DNA of 64,000 nucleotides from an uncultured Atopobium sp. (GTDB taxonomy: Bacteria; Actinomycetota; Coriobacteriia; Coriobacteriales; Atopobiaceae). Shown one piece after another: positions 44,823-53,163 of the stretch (the first letter of the stretch is position 1; each line of letters starts with the position of its first letter). Both the position numbers and the translations under genes were made by a program. The notes under the pieces are model-generated. The model searched no databases and was not told the DNA's origin. It saw nothing but the letters and a program-made list of their open reading frames with translations. The stretch lies in the NCBI GenBank assembly GCA_947252455.1, contig CAMXVQ010000001.1, forward strand, positions 45,820 to 109,819, given 5' to 3'.

Positions 44823-46073
44823 ATGAACAATCAAGACAGTAAAATCAAAGTAGACCGTACGGCTATCGCCGATGAGGTACGTTCTCTGTACAAGGAGACA
44901 CTAAAGAATCCACAGCAACTGGCATCAGACACAGGTAATGAGGATAGTTCAAATATTCATACATCAACGCGACAACCAAGTTGTAGTTGCATAAATGCGG
45001 CTCACACGGCTGCTTTGTGTAAACAAGAAGCGTCACAAAAGGTTGAGATTAGAAGCTTGAACCACGATCAGCTAACATATGAACTTACATCTATGGGCGA
45101 ACCTGCGTTTAGAGTTAAACAAATTGAGGCGTGGTTATGGCAAAAGAACGCACGCTCTTTTGATGATATGACAAATCTGTCTAAAAAGTTGCGCCTTCAG
45201 CTCAAGGAAAAATTTGCTTTATACTCCCCCGCCCTCGTTAGTAAGCAGGTTTCGCAAGATGGCAGCAGAAAGTATCTTTTACGCTTTCAAGATGGTGTTA
45301 TGGCAGAATGTGTGGGTATGCCAACTAAAAACAAACTTGCGATATGTGTTTCAACGCAAGCGGGATGCGCTATAGGCTGTGTGTTTTGCGCAACAGGTAA
45401 AGCTGGTCTTACTCGTTCGCTTACGGGTTATGAAATTTACGAACAAGCTCTATTCATACAAGACGATTTCCAAATGCGCGTTGCTAGCGCAGTCCTTATG
45501 GGACAAGGCGAACCGCTTACTAATTATAACGCAAGCATATTTGCACTTAAAATGATGAACTCTGCTAGCGGTCTGGGTGTAGGAGCACGACATCTGACTA
45601 TTTCTACTTGTGGAATACTACCTAACATTATTAAATTTTCTCACGAAAAAGAACAGTTTACCTTAGCTGTTTCTCTGCATTCCGCCGTGCAATCTACCAG
45701 AGATTATCTTATGCCTGGCGTTAAACGGTTTAATCTGCAGCACTTACACGACACGATGAATTTATATGTAGAGGCAACAGGCAGACGTCCAACCTATGAA
45801 TATGCACTGATAAAAGGTGTTAATGATACTGATGAAGAACTTGCGGCACTCTGCGATTTTTGTGCTGGAACGCTTGCGCACGTCAATCTCATTCAGCTTA
45901 ATAAGATAGATGATTCTCCTTTTTTACCAACAAGCGAAAAACGTGCTGAACATTTTGTTAAAACACTTAAACGTTTTGGTGTTGAGGCGACTATTCGTCA
46001 TTCGCGCGGTGCAGATATAGATGCTGCATGCGGCCAACTTAAGCAAAAAGTAGTGGGAAAGAAACGCGTATAG
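44823..46073 (+). CDS. rlmN: Dual-specificity 23S rRNA/tRNA adenine-C2 methyltransferase
   Basis: 416 residues from 'MNNQDSKIKVD' (44823; an ATG at 44799 is possible). Radical-SAM enzyme methylating A2503 of 23S rRNA and A37 of some tRNAs. The iron-sulfur motif 'CAIGCVFC' (CxxxCxxC), 'MGQGEP', 'STCGI' and the C-terminal resolving Cys in 'DAACGQL' are present. The family core starts at 'VEIRSLNHDQLTYEL', so about 75 residues, including a Cys cluster ('PSCSCINAAHTAALC'), are an N-terminal extension not typical of RlmN. Confidence 0.94.
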   Translation: MNNQDSKIKVDRTAIADEVRSLYKETLKNPQQLASDTGNEDSSNIHTSTRQPSCSCINAAHTAALCKQEASQKVEIRSLNHDQLTYELTSMGEPAFRVKQIEAWLWQKNARSFDDMTNLSKKLRLQLKEKFALYSPALVSKQVSQDGSRKYLLRFQDGVMAECVGMPTKNKLAICVSTQAGCAIGCVFCATGKAGLTRSLTGYEIYEQALFIQDDFQMRVASAVLMGQGEPLTNYNASIFALKMMNSASGLGVGARHLTISTCGILPNIIKFSHEKEQFTLAVSLHSAVQSTRDYLMPGVKRFNLQHLHDTMNLYVEATGRRPTYEYALIKGVNDTDEELAALCDFCAGTLAHVNLIQLNKIDDSPFLPTSEKRAEHFVKTLKRFGVEATIRHSRGADIDAACGQLKQKVVGKKRV

Positions 46074-46086
46074 CTGTGTAAATACT

Positions 46087-46112
46087 TATATGAAACAATC
46101 TTTTTTCATATA
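46087..46112. repeat. A+T-rich inverted repeat after rlmN
   Basis: TATATGAAA (46087-46095) and TTTCATATA (46104-46112), 14 bases after the rlmN stop; probably a weak transcript-end hairpin before the stronger one at 46137. Confidence 0.6.
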
Positions 46113-46136
46113 AATTTTGCTTCATTATCTAGCAAA

Positions 46137-46168
46137 ACGCCCGTCTTTTACAAGGCGGGCGTCCGTTT
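46137..46168 (+). terminator. Terminator between convergent rlmN and parB
   Basis: Stem ACGCCCGTCTT (46137-46147)/AAGGCGGGCGT (46152-46162), 11 bp with one G-U pair and a 4-base loop, followed by CCGTTTTA. On the minus strand it is followed by TTTTGCTAG and so may serve parB too. Confidence 0.8.
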
Positions 46169-46187
46169 TATCATTATCTTAAAGACT

Positions 46188-47051
46188 TTATTCCTCAGAC
46201 GAACCTGATTGTATGCGTCTTACGAGCCTCATTAAGTCGTCATTATCCGCAAACTCAATTTCAATCTTATGTTTGGTACCAGATTGTTTAACTTTAACTT
46301 TAGCTCCAAGAGCAATATGTAATTGGCGAGCAGCGCGCTTATATTCTTGTGGTAACACAGTACGTGGTTTTTTATCTAACGTAGCGCCAGAAAACAATGG
46401 AGCAAGTTTTTCTGTCTCTCTTACCGATAAATGCTCTTCCACTATCTTCTTTGCAAGTTTTATTTGTGCTTCTTCTTGAGGAATGCTCAATAATGCCCGA
46501 GCGTGTCCAGCACTTATAAGCATATCACCAAGCAAATTTTGAATTTCTTGAGGTAAATCAAGCAAACGCATGGTATTACTTATAGCCGAACGCGATTTTG
46601 ATAACACCCTACTCAGTTCTTCTTGTGTCACCTTAAGTTGCTTAATAAGTTTTTTATAACCTAAAGCTTCTTCAAGGGGGTTAAGGTCTGCTCGTTGCAG
46701 ATTTTCGATTAAGGCAAGTTTGAAAATTTCGTCGTCTGTAATATTGCGAACACATACGGGTATTTCTGTTAGACCAGCCTGTTTTGCCGCCTGAAAACGC
46801 CTCTCCCCTGCAACAATCTCATAAGCTGAACCTTTTTTCCGTACTAGAATTGGCTGTAAAACACCATTTTGCTTAATAGAATCCGCCAGTTCTTGTAGTT
46901 GAACTGGATCAAAATGTTTTCTCGGTTGATTCTTATTTGGTTTAATTTTATCAAGTGATATAAGCTCAGATTCCTTAGGAGTTCCGGCCTCAGTATCACT
47001 ACTTGTTAGAAGAGATTCAAGACCTCTTCCCAACCCAGATTTTTTAGCCAC
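46188..47051 (-). CDS. parB: Chromosome-partitioning protein ParB
   Basis: 287 residues. 'GLGRGLESLL' at the N-terminus interacts with ParA. The ParB/CTPase fold has 'NPRKHFDP' (here 'NQPRKHFDP') and 'VAGERRFQAAKQAG'. The helix-turn-helix ('TQEELSRVLSKSRSAISN') binds parS, and a C-terminal dimerisation segment ends the protein. It loads at the two parS sites upstream (47857 and 47989) and works with ParA in origin segregation. Overlaps parA by 8 bases. Confidence 0.97.
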   Translation of the reverse strand: MAKKSGLGRGLESLLTSSDTEAGTPKESELISLDKIKPNKNQPRKHFDPVQLQELADSIKQNGVLQPILVRKKGSAYEIVAGERRFQAAKQAGLTEIPVCVRNITDDEIFKLALIENLQRADLNPLEEALGYKKLIKQLKVTQEELSRVLSKSRSAISNTMRLLDLPQEIQNLLGDMLISAGHARALLSIPQEEAQIKLAKKIVEEHLSVRETEKLAPLFSGATLDKKPRTVLPQEYKRAARQLHIALGAKVKVKQSGTKHKIEIEFADNDDLMRLVRRIQSGSSEE

Positions 47052-47835
47052 GACGACTCACTTCCTTTGCAAGTTTAAGATATGCCAATGACCCCTTGCT
47101 AAAACGTGCATAAAGATTAATTGGAAGTCCGTGACTTGGGGCTTCGGATAATTTAACACTTCGGGGAATAATCGTTTTAAACACCTTGGAACCAAAATAT
47201 TTTCTAACTTCACTTACCACTTGTTTTGAGAGCGTAGTACGGGGATCGTACATTGTCATTACTACTCCAAAAACATCAAGTGTTGGATTAAGCCTCGAAT
47301 TAATCATTTTCATCGACTCAATAAGCTTACTTACTCCTTCAAGAGCATAAAACTCACATTGAATAGGAATGAGAAGGTTTTCTGCTGCTACCAGAGCATT
47401 AATGGTAAGCAATCCAAGTGATGGGGGACAGTCAATAAAAATATAATCGTATTGATATCTATGGGGTTCAAGCAAACTTTTTAGTATATTTTCACGAGCT
47501 ATACTTGAAACAAGTTCAATTTCAGCACCTGCAAGTTGGATTGTAGCTGGTATAACCCAAACATTTTTTTGCGGTGTTTCATAAATTAACTCTTCCAAAG
47601 GAGTATTATCCAGCAATGCATTATAAATATCCTTTTCAAGTGAGGTTTTATCAATGCCAAAACCAGATGTTGTATTTCCTTGTGGGTCTAAATCGATAAC
47701 CAAAACACGTTTTTTCTGCTCACCTAAACAAGATGAGAGATTTATAGCAGTCGTAGATTTACCTACACCACCTTTTTGATTAATGATTGGGATAATATGA
47801 CCCCTATATTGTTTCGTTTGAGCTTCTGTCTCCAT
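47044..47835 (-). CDS. parA: Chromosome-partitioning ATPase ParA/Soj
   Basis: 263 residues with deviant Walker A 'QKGGVGKSTTAINLS', switch 'VLVIDLDPQGNTTSGFG' and 'FIDCPPSLGLLT'. Forms a DNA-bound gradient that moves ParB-parS complexes. GAGGTG precedes the ATG at 47835. An exact parS lies 22 bases upstream of the start codon, so ParB spreading may repress this operon. Confidence 0.97.
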   Translation of the reverse strand: METEAQTKQYRGHIIPIINQKGGVGKSTTAINLSSCLGEQKKRVLVIDLDPQGNTTSGFGIDKTSLEKDIYNALLDNTPLEELIYETPQKNVWVIPATIQLAGAEIELVSSIARENILKSLLEPHRYQYDYIFIDCPPSLGLLTINALVAAENLLIPIQCEFYALEGVSKLIESMKMINSRLNPTLDVFGVVMTMYDPRTTLSKQVVSEVRKYFGSKVFKTIIPRSVKLSEAPSHGLPINLYARFSKGSLAYLKLAKEVSRRG

Positions 47836-47856
47836 TAAACACCTCTCAGCGATTAT

Positions 47857-47872
47857 TGTTTCACGTGAAACA
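47857..47872. other. parS centromere-like site 1
   Basis: TGTTTCACGTGAAACA, the exact 16-bp bacterial parS consensus palindrome, in the 39-base gap between rsmG and parA. It is the loading site for ParB. Confidence 0.97.
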
Positions 47873-47874
47873 TT

Positions 47875-48720
47875 TTACAACGGTTTATGGACAGCATCAC
47901 CAATATTTCTCGGAAGTTTTATCTTTGCTTCATTTTCTTTACGATATACAACAAATTCTCTATGTCCCATGTGAAGTGGCAGCTCAAATGTTTCACGTGA
48001 AACAAATCTAAATCCACACGTGGCAGCTATATTTGCCGCATGTTGAAACTCTTCTTCAGTAAGCTGTGCTTTAGAGCAAATGAGAACACCGCCATAACTC
48101 AAGAGGGGAGAAGCATACTCAAGAAGAATAGAAAGACGCGCAACAGCTCTTGTTACCACCAGAGTAAACTGCTGGTTATATTGAGGGGAAAGTTCTTCAA
48201 CACGCTTATTCTCAATATAAATAGGGCTATCAATACGATTTTCTTCAATATAATGCGAAAGAAATTTTGTCTTTTTTCCGACAGAATCACATAATACAAG
48301 TTTTTTTGGCACCTTTATAGATAAAGGAATTCCTGGAAACCCAGCTCCTGTACCTATATCAAGAATAGTTTGTTTACATACATCAATATTAAGGTCTTGC
48401 ATAACTAACATATTCAAAAGTGAATCAAGGTAGTGCAGAACAAGGGCACTCCATGTATCAGTAATACGTGTCAAGTTTGTAACTTTGTTATACTCACGCA
48501 TTGAACAGAAGTGCTTATACAACGCATCTGCCTCGCTGCTGGTAAGACTTATACCAAACGTGTCCGCTAAATAACAGAGCACATTAATAAAAAAAGATTC
48601 CTCTTTATCTAAAAACGTCTGATTAAAACTGTATAAACTATTGTCTGTTGCCAAGAAGTCACGATAGGGTAGAGGTATGTCGTGTAAAGTAATGTTAGTT
48701 TGTGTATTAGAAGCTTTCAT
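47875..48720 (-). CDS. rsmG: 16S rRNA (guanine-527-N7)-methyltransferase
   Basis: 281 residues if started at 'MKASNTQTNI' (48720); in-frame ATGs at 48729 and 48753 exist. SAM-dependent enzyme modifying G527 of 16S rRNA in the streptomycin-site region. Motifs: 'ILDIGTGAGFPGIPLSI' (SAM binding), 'TNLTRI', 'VVTRAVARL' and 'HREFVVYRK'. About 50 residues precede the usual family start. An exact parS site lies inside the coding sequence, encoded as 'RFVSRETFEL'. Confidence 0.95.
   Translation of the reverse strand: MKASNTQTNITLHDIPLPYRDFLATDNSLYSFNQTFLDKEESFFINVLCYLADTFGISLTSSEADALYKHFCSMREYNKVTNLTRITDTWSALVLHYLDSLLNMLVMQDLNIDVCKQTILDIGTGAGFPGIPLSIKVPKKLVLCDSVGKKTKFLSHYIEENRIDSPIYIENKRVEELSPQYNQQFTLVVTRAVARLSILLEYASPLLSYGGVLICSKAQLTEEEFQHAANIAATCGFRFVSRETFELPLHMGHREFVVYRKENEAKIKLPRNIGDAVHKPL
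47989..48004. other. parS centromere-like site 2, inside rsmG
   Basis: A second exact TGTTTCACGTGAAACA, 132 bases from the first and within the rsmG coding region. Confidence 0.97.
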
Positions 48721-48913
48721 ATATATCATTTCTCTTTGTAACAAACAGAACAATAGTATGAGCTGCTAACCCAAATGTTATTTATTATGAAATACAAAAT
48801 CTCAAGCAGTCATCATACCTATTAGATAAGTCTTATTGTAGATGATGGTCAATCACTTATCGCAAGCCATATAACAGTTTGTAACAAACAAACATAGTTT
48901 TACGTCTAATAAA

Positions 48914-48946
48914 AAAGAGCTGCAACACATATAGTTGCAGCTCTTT
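48914..48946 (-). terminator. Terminator between jag and rsmG
   Basis: Perfect 13-bp stem AAAGAGCTGCAAC/GTTGCAGCTCTTT with 7-base loop. On the minus strand it is followed by TTTTATTAG. It ends the rpmH-rnpA-yidD-yidC-jag transcript. Confidence 0.88.
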
Positions 48947-48966
48947 CAAAACATATACAAGAAAAT

Positions 48967-49794
48967 TTAACGTTGCCTATTTTTTCTTACATAGGTAACA
49001 ACAACTCTACGATGAGGCTCAACGCCCTCGGAATGTGTTGCTACAGAAGAATCACCAAGAAGTGCAATATGAACCAATCTACGTTCAGCAGGACTCATAG
49101 GTGACAAACTAACTTTGCCATGACGATTACGTGCACGTGCGGCTGCAGCTAAGGCAATAGCTTCAACTTTCTTTTTCCTGCGAACCTTATATTCTTCAAC
49201 GTCTATAGTAACTGGATAATAAAAATGAAGCTCATTGCTTACAAATGCATTAATAATGGTTTGCAGCGCTTCTAGGGTAAAGCCATGACGTCCTATAAGA
49301 ACTGCTAAATCACCACCAGATATATCAAAAATAAGAGAATTTGTTTCGCTTTCGTATTCATCTATAGAAACACTTGTTTCACCAAAAAATCCCAGAATAG
49401 ACTTAAGATGTGTTACAACAATAGAAGCAATAAAGTCTTTTTCCTCTTCAGACAAAGGCTCACAAGCTACCATATGATCGTGAATTGCATTGATAACAGG
49501 GTTATCACTTGGAACATATTCGGATTCAATACGTTCATCCTCAGTGTGTTGATCTTTGAGAGCGGCTGAGGAAAACTCACGTTTTACAGGCTTCTTATCG
49601 TCTTTGGAAGATTTATATTCCTGGTTTGAAGTCGAAGTAATTTCAGAAAAGAAACCATCCGCACGTTGTTGAGCTAAAAATGCATCAAGTGAAGCTTTAG
49701 TATCTTTAAACATAGAATCACTGCGATTCACCTGAGAATCAGACTCATCCAGTGAATCAAAACTATCTGGCATAAATTGCGACTCGGTACTCAT
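48967..49794 (-). CDS. jag: Jag/KhpB-family RNA-binding protein (KH and R3H domains)
   Basis: 275 residues. After an acidic N-terminal half come a KH-type domain ('LAVLIGRHGFTLEALQ', about 165-180) and an R3H domain ('RNRHGKVSLSPMSPAERR'). Partner of KhpA and a regulator of cell elongation and of SEDS/PBP activity in Gram-positives, classically phosphorylated by PASTA kinases in streptococci. Normal position next to yidC. The long acidic linker is more than usual. Confidence 0.94.
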   Translation of the reverse strand: MSTESQFMPDSFDSLDESDSQVNRSDSMFKDTKASLDAFLAQQRADGFFSEITSTSNQEYKSSKDDKKPVKREFSSAALKDQHTEDERIESEYVPSDNPVINAIHDHMVACEPLSEEEKDFIASIVVTHLKSILGFFGETSVSIDEYESETNSLIFDISGGDLAVLIGRHGFTLEALQTIINAFVSNELHFYYPVTIDVEEYKVRRKKKVEAIALAAAARARNRHGKVSLSPMSPAERRLVHIALLGDSSVATHSEGVEPHRRVVVTYVRKNRQR

Positions 49795-49819
49795 AAACTC
49801 TCCTTAGTGATATTAACGG

Positions 49820-50578
49820 TTATCCCTTTTTATGAGGACGAATTTTCTTTTCTTTTCTCACAACATCTGGTTGGACGCTCTGATTTTTCATTTTTTCTTC
49901 AGTTTCTTTTTTAACACGTGCCATAACCCTATCAGTAACAAGTTTTTGCTGAATAATTTGCCAAACTGATGAAGTGTTGTAATACAGCAAAACTGCAGTA
50001 GGTACGGTCCATCCAAACCAAAGCATGAAAACACTCATTACAGCGCCCATGGTAATTGTTTGAGAACGCTGTTGAGATGACGATGCAGAAGAAGTGATAA
50101 CCATTGGAATAAATGTCATAACACTAAAGGTAATAACCAAAAGAATGTAAATTGCCGCACCCGACAAACCTTGCTGCTCAAAAACTGTTTGAGGAGATAA
50201 TGAGATAGAGGGAAGTATATTAAAGAACGAAGCATCTTGCGGAATCTTGCTTGCAACAGTAAATAAACCAAAGAAGATCGGCATTTGCAAAAGTGTTGGC
50301 AAACATCCGCCAAGCATATTAAATTTATGCTCGGAATAAAACTTTTGCATTTCTTCGTTCATACGCGCAGGATCATCGGCATATTTGTCTTTAATCTCTT
50401 GCATTTTTGGTTGTAGTACCTGCATTTGAGCAGAGGATTCTGTTGATTTGGTCATAAGCGGTATCAACAACACACGTATAATTAAAGTTAATATAATAAC
50501 TGCCAAACCCCAATCGCCACAGAGCGATTGTAAAAGCTCAAGAATTTGAGTTAATATTCCTATAAACCAATCCCACAT
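49820..50578 (-). CDS. yidC: Membrane protein insertase YidC
   Basis: 252 residues with five hydrophobic helices. The conserved groove arginine is in 'LIIRVLLIPL', the coiled cytoplasmic hairpin is 'VLQPKMQEIKDKYADDPAR', and 'LPTLLQMPIFFGLF' and 'VLLYYNTSSVWQIIQQKLV' complete the pattern. The basic C-terminal tail ('RKEKKIRPHKKG') contacts ribosomes. Inserts single-pass and Sec-dependent membrane proteins. No cleavable lipoprotein signal, unlike many Firmicute homologues. Confidence 0.96.
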   Translation of the reverse strand: MWDWFIGILTQILELLQSLCGDWGLAVIILTLIIRVLLIPLMTKSTESSAQMQVLQPKMQEIKDKYADDPARMNEEMQKFYSEHKFNMLGGCLPTLLQMPIFFGLFTVASKIPQDASFFNILPSISLSPQTVFEQQGLSGAAIYILLVITFSVMTFIPMVITSSASSSQQRSQTITMGAVMSVFMLWFGWTVPTAVLLYYNTSSVWQIIQQKLVTDRVMARVKKETEEKMKNQSVQPDVVRKEKKIRPHKKG

Positions 50579-50595
50579 ACGTCCTCCGTAACTGT

Positions 50596-50820
50596 TTAGG
50601 GCACTGGATCAAATCCTCCCTTATGAAAAGGGTGACAACGTAAAATACGGCGAAGAGCTAAATAACTTCCTTTTAAACATCCATACTTTTTAAGTGCTTC
50701 ACATGCATATTCAGAGCAAGTAGGACTATAAATGCATGAAGGACGCATAAGAGGGGATAGATACCTTTGATATCCTCTAATAAGCGTAATAAAAACGTTT
50801 TCCGTTTTACCTAATTTCAT
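50596..50820 (-). CDS. yidD: Membrane protein insertion efficiency factor YidD
   Basis: 74 residues with the family core '[28 protein letters not shown]' (shortened: '[12 protein letters not shown]') and '[14 protein letters not shown]'. Small membrane-associated helper placed between rnpA and yidC, as in most bacteria. Confidence 0.96.
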   Translation of the reverse strand: MKLGKTENVFITLIRGYQRYLSPLMRPSCIYSPTCSEYACEALKKYGCLKGSYLALRRILRCHPFHKGGFDPVP

Positions 50821-50873
50821 TTTATAACTCTTAAAGAACGTATAAGTACCTTACAATTTATGAGCTATAACAC

Positions 50874-51191
50874 CTATGTTGCCGTTATGGAATGTAGGAG
50901 TTTATTTATAATCTTACTCAGTTCATAAGAGGAGTACGCTTTTGTTTTGTATGTGGCAAATAGAATCACATCAAAATTTTGTGGAACACAATCTGTGTCA
51001 CGAACAGCTGCTCTTAAAAGTCTTTTACACCTATTTCTAAGAGGTGCACATCCTATCTTTTTAGGTGCACAGTACGCAATACGGGTTGTTTGTGTAGACG
51101 GGATATAAATTATTCTCACAGCAGGATGAAACATTCTTTTCCCGTTTTTAAAAACCATAGCAAAGTCTTGTTTCGACTTTATGGTTTGCAT
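50874..51191 (-). CDS. rnpA: Ribonuclease P protein component
   Basis: 105 residues. Has the RNR box 'RNRCKRLLRAAVRD' and an N-terminal 'IKSKQDFAMVFKNGKR'. Binds the RNase P RNA to mature the 5' ends of tRNAs. It lies 29 bases after rpmH. Confidence 0.96.
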   Translation of the reverse strand: MQTIKSKQDFAMVFKNGKRMFHPAVRIIYIPSTQTTRIAYCAPKKIGCAPLRNRCKRLLRAAVRDTDCVPQNFDVILFATYKTKAYSSYELSKIINKLLHSITAT

Positions 51192-51220
51192 ACTCCTCTC
51201 CTTATAAACTATCTACGTTA

Positions 51221-51361
51221 TTACAGACTTACGGTAAGTCTTTTGCGACCCTTAGCACGACGACGAGCAAGAACAAGTCTTCCTGCTTTTGTAGCCATGC
51301 GTGCACGGAAGCCGTGAGTCTTAACGCGTTTAGACTTATTAGGTTGATACGTACGTTTCAT
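51221..51361 (-). CDS. rpmH: 50S ribosomal protein L34
   Basis: 46 residues, translated by hand from the minus strand: begins [20 protein letters not shown], continues '[20 protein letters not shown]' and ends 'RLTVSL'. This is the full L34 pattern. First gene of the leftward rpmH-rnpA-yidD-yidC-jag cluster; GGGG(T) follows the pattern of a ribosome site just upstream of the ATG at 51361. Confidence 0.97.
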   Translation of the reverse strand: MKRTYQPNKSKRVKTHGFRARMATKAGRLVLARRRAKGRKRLTVSL

Positions 51362-51841
51362 AAAAACCCCTTTTTATACTAGTTTTATATACGGTATACG
51401 ATGCCTGTTTGTAATAAGCTAAAAAAGTATAGAAGTTTATGCAGGTGTATGTCAATATTTATACATGAACACCTTAAATTCAACGTGTTTCCACATCCAC
51501 GCTCAGTTCATGTATTTTCCTATTTTTGTTTTCATAACTTTTCATTGTTTAAGAAAGTTTGTGACAGATGTTTGAAAGTTTTTATCACAACTATTATGCA
51601 TTACCTGCTGTTTTATAAAAGTTTTCACAGTTTTATTCATTCTTTGTTGAATATGTTTATAAAGTTATCTACATCTTTTTAACAATTGTTGAAAACTTAT
51701 TTTCAATACCTTTCATCTATGAAAGACAATGCATTTATTATGAAAGAAATTTACTTTGAATGCCAAAAAAGAAGATATGTGTCGTAATATATAAGTTTGC
51801 AGAGCTTGTTAAAATTCAAGTATGGTAAAAGAGGTGAAAAG
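51362..51841. other. Likely replication origin (oriC), main A+T-rich interval
   Basis: 480 bases with no credible gene, between leftward rpmH and rightward dnaA-side genes. DnaA-box-like 9-mers: GTTTCCACA (51487-51495), TATTCAACA (51645-51653, minus), TTATCTACA (51665-51673) and TTTTCAACA (51687-51695, minus). Long A+T-rich tracts around 51540-51780 would serve as unwinding DNA. Gene divergence and neighbours make the position convincing; exact borders are not. Confidence 0.75.
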
Positions 51842-52969
51842 ATGGCACATACGTTTTATCCTTTCGTAGAAAACCATGAACAAGAAAAAGAGCTAGATAA
51901 TAAAGATAAAACTATGTCACAGCCTTCCCCTAAAAATGATACTTTACTACCTCAATACGCAGCTAGGATTGCAGTATTTGATGCAGCCAACGCCGCACCG
52001 CGCGTTGTAGTAATTGAACCTTGTAATGTACGCGATTATTTAGAAGAAATCACTCAACAGGTAACAAAACTAGCCTCAGAACAAGGCGGTACCATACCTT
52101 TTATGGTGATTAGAGAAATTGTTGAAAATTTTATTCATGCATATTTTATTGAACCTTCTATTAGCATTTTAGATAAGGGTATGACCATACGATTTGCAGA
52201 TCAAGGACCTGGTATTAAAGAGAAGAACAAAGCGCTGGATTTTGGTACCACATCTGCTACAACCGAAATGAAACGTTATATCCGCGGTGTTGGGTCGGGA
52301 CTTCCCTATGTGCGCGAGTATATGAAAAGTACACATGGGTTTTTAGACGTTGAAGATAATATTAATGGCGGAACTATTGTTACTTTATGTGCGCAAGAGG
52401 GTGCGCAACACTCATGCAGAACTTATAATAAAACTCAAACAGATGCTACACACACTGGTATGCAGGGATATGCAACTTATCAACCAATGAACTCTGTACA
52501 AACCTATGAAACAAATGAACAAAACGCTTTTAACAGAGCATATCAAGCAAATGTTACCTATCCTGCTAATAGCTATGTATCATATAACCCCGAACAAATG
52601 CCTACAAATTCTACTCCTATGTATCAACAAACATATCAGCAGGTACCACCACAAAACTATCCACAGCAACAAAACCGTGATGCATACCCTATGGGATATT
52701 CCATGCAGGTACAACCAACACGGGTTGAATCTCCTCTTACTACATTGCCATTAACAGCTCGACAGCAACAGATACTAACATGCGCTCAAACATATGGATA
52801 TGTAGGACCAACCGAGTTAACAAAACTTTATGGCTTGTCACAGCCAACATGGTCACGTGAACTTAAAACATTAGAAGATATGGGAATACTTCATAAAAAT
52901 CCCAAGGAACAAAAAAGAGTAATAACTAAACTTGGTTATGCATATATAAACTCACATTTACAACAATAG
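51842..52969 (+). CDS. GHKL-type ATPase fused to winged helix-turn-helix, between oriC and dnaA
   Basis: 375 residues (AGAGGTG 5 bases before the ATG at 51842; frame opens earlier at 51797). Residues about 50-190 form a Bergerat ATP-binding fold: N-box 'REIVENFIHAYF', G1 'ADQGPGIKEK', and G2 'GVGSGLPYVREYM' with 'GGTIVTL'. No kinase H-box is present, so it resembles the SpoIIAB/anti-sigma class. Residues about 200-300 are Y/Q/N/P-rich. The C-terminal 75 residues are a winged HTH ('YVGPTELTKLYGLSQPTWSR'). ATP-switched DNA binding is inferred; the place between oriC and dnaA suggests control of initiation or of dnaA expression. Not a family I can name. Confidence 0.8.
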   Translation: MAHTFYPFVENHEQEKELDNKDKTMSQPSPKNDTLLPQYAARIAVFDAANAAPRVVVIEPCNVRDYLEEITQQVTKLASEQGGTIPFMVIREIVENFIHAYFIEPSISILDKGMTIRFADQGPGIKEKNKALDFGTTSATTEMKRYIRGVGSGLPYVREYMKSTHGFLDVEDNINGGTIVTLCAQEGAQHSCRTYNKTQTDATHTGMQGYATYQPMNSVQTYETNEQNAFNRAYQANVTYPANSYVSYNPEQMPTNSTPMYQQTYQQVPPQNYPQQQNRDAYPMGYSMQVQPTRVESPLTTLPLTARQQQILTCAQTYGYVGPTELTKLYGLSQPTWSRELKTLEDMGILHKNPKEQKRVITKLGYAYINSHLQQ

Positions 52970-53163
52970 CCTGCCTCAATAATCACTTATATGAATAAAT
53001 AACCCATTATTTTGTAGCACTATATTTTTTCTTAGATAGACTTCAAAAAGTTTTCAACATTCTTTTTGAATTTTATAAGTTTTCATCATATACTAGAATT
53101 ACTTTTCAACATTATTTAGGTAACGGCTCTTAGTAAGAAAATTATCGTAATTCAGGAGTAAAT
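52970..53163. other. Intergenic region before dnaA with DnaA-box-like sites
   Basis: 194 bases, A+T-rich, with two copies of TTTTCAACA (53051-53059 and 53103-53111), 52 bases apart. Likely dnaA promoter/autoregulation and second origin subregion. Confidence 0.6.

Noticed and set aside
51401..51682. 93-residue frame inside the oriC interval
   Set aside because: F/H/S/C-rich product of A+T-rich DNA, no ribosome site, covers DnaA-box-like sites.
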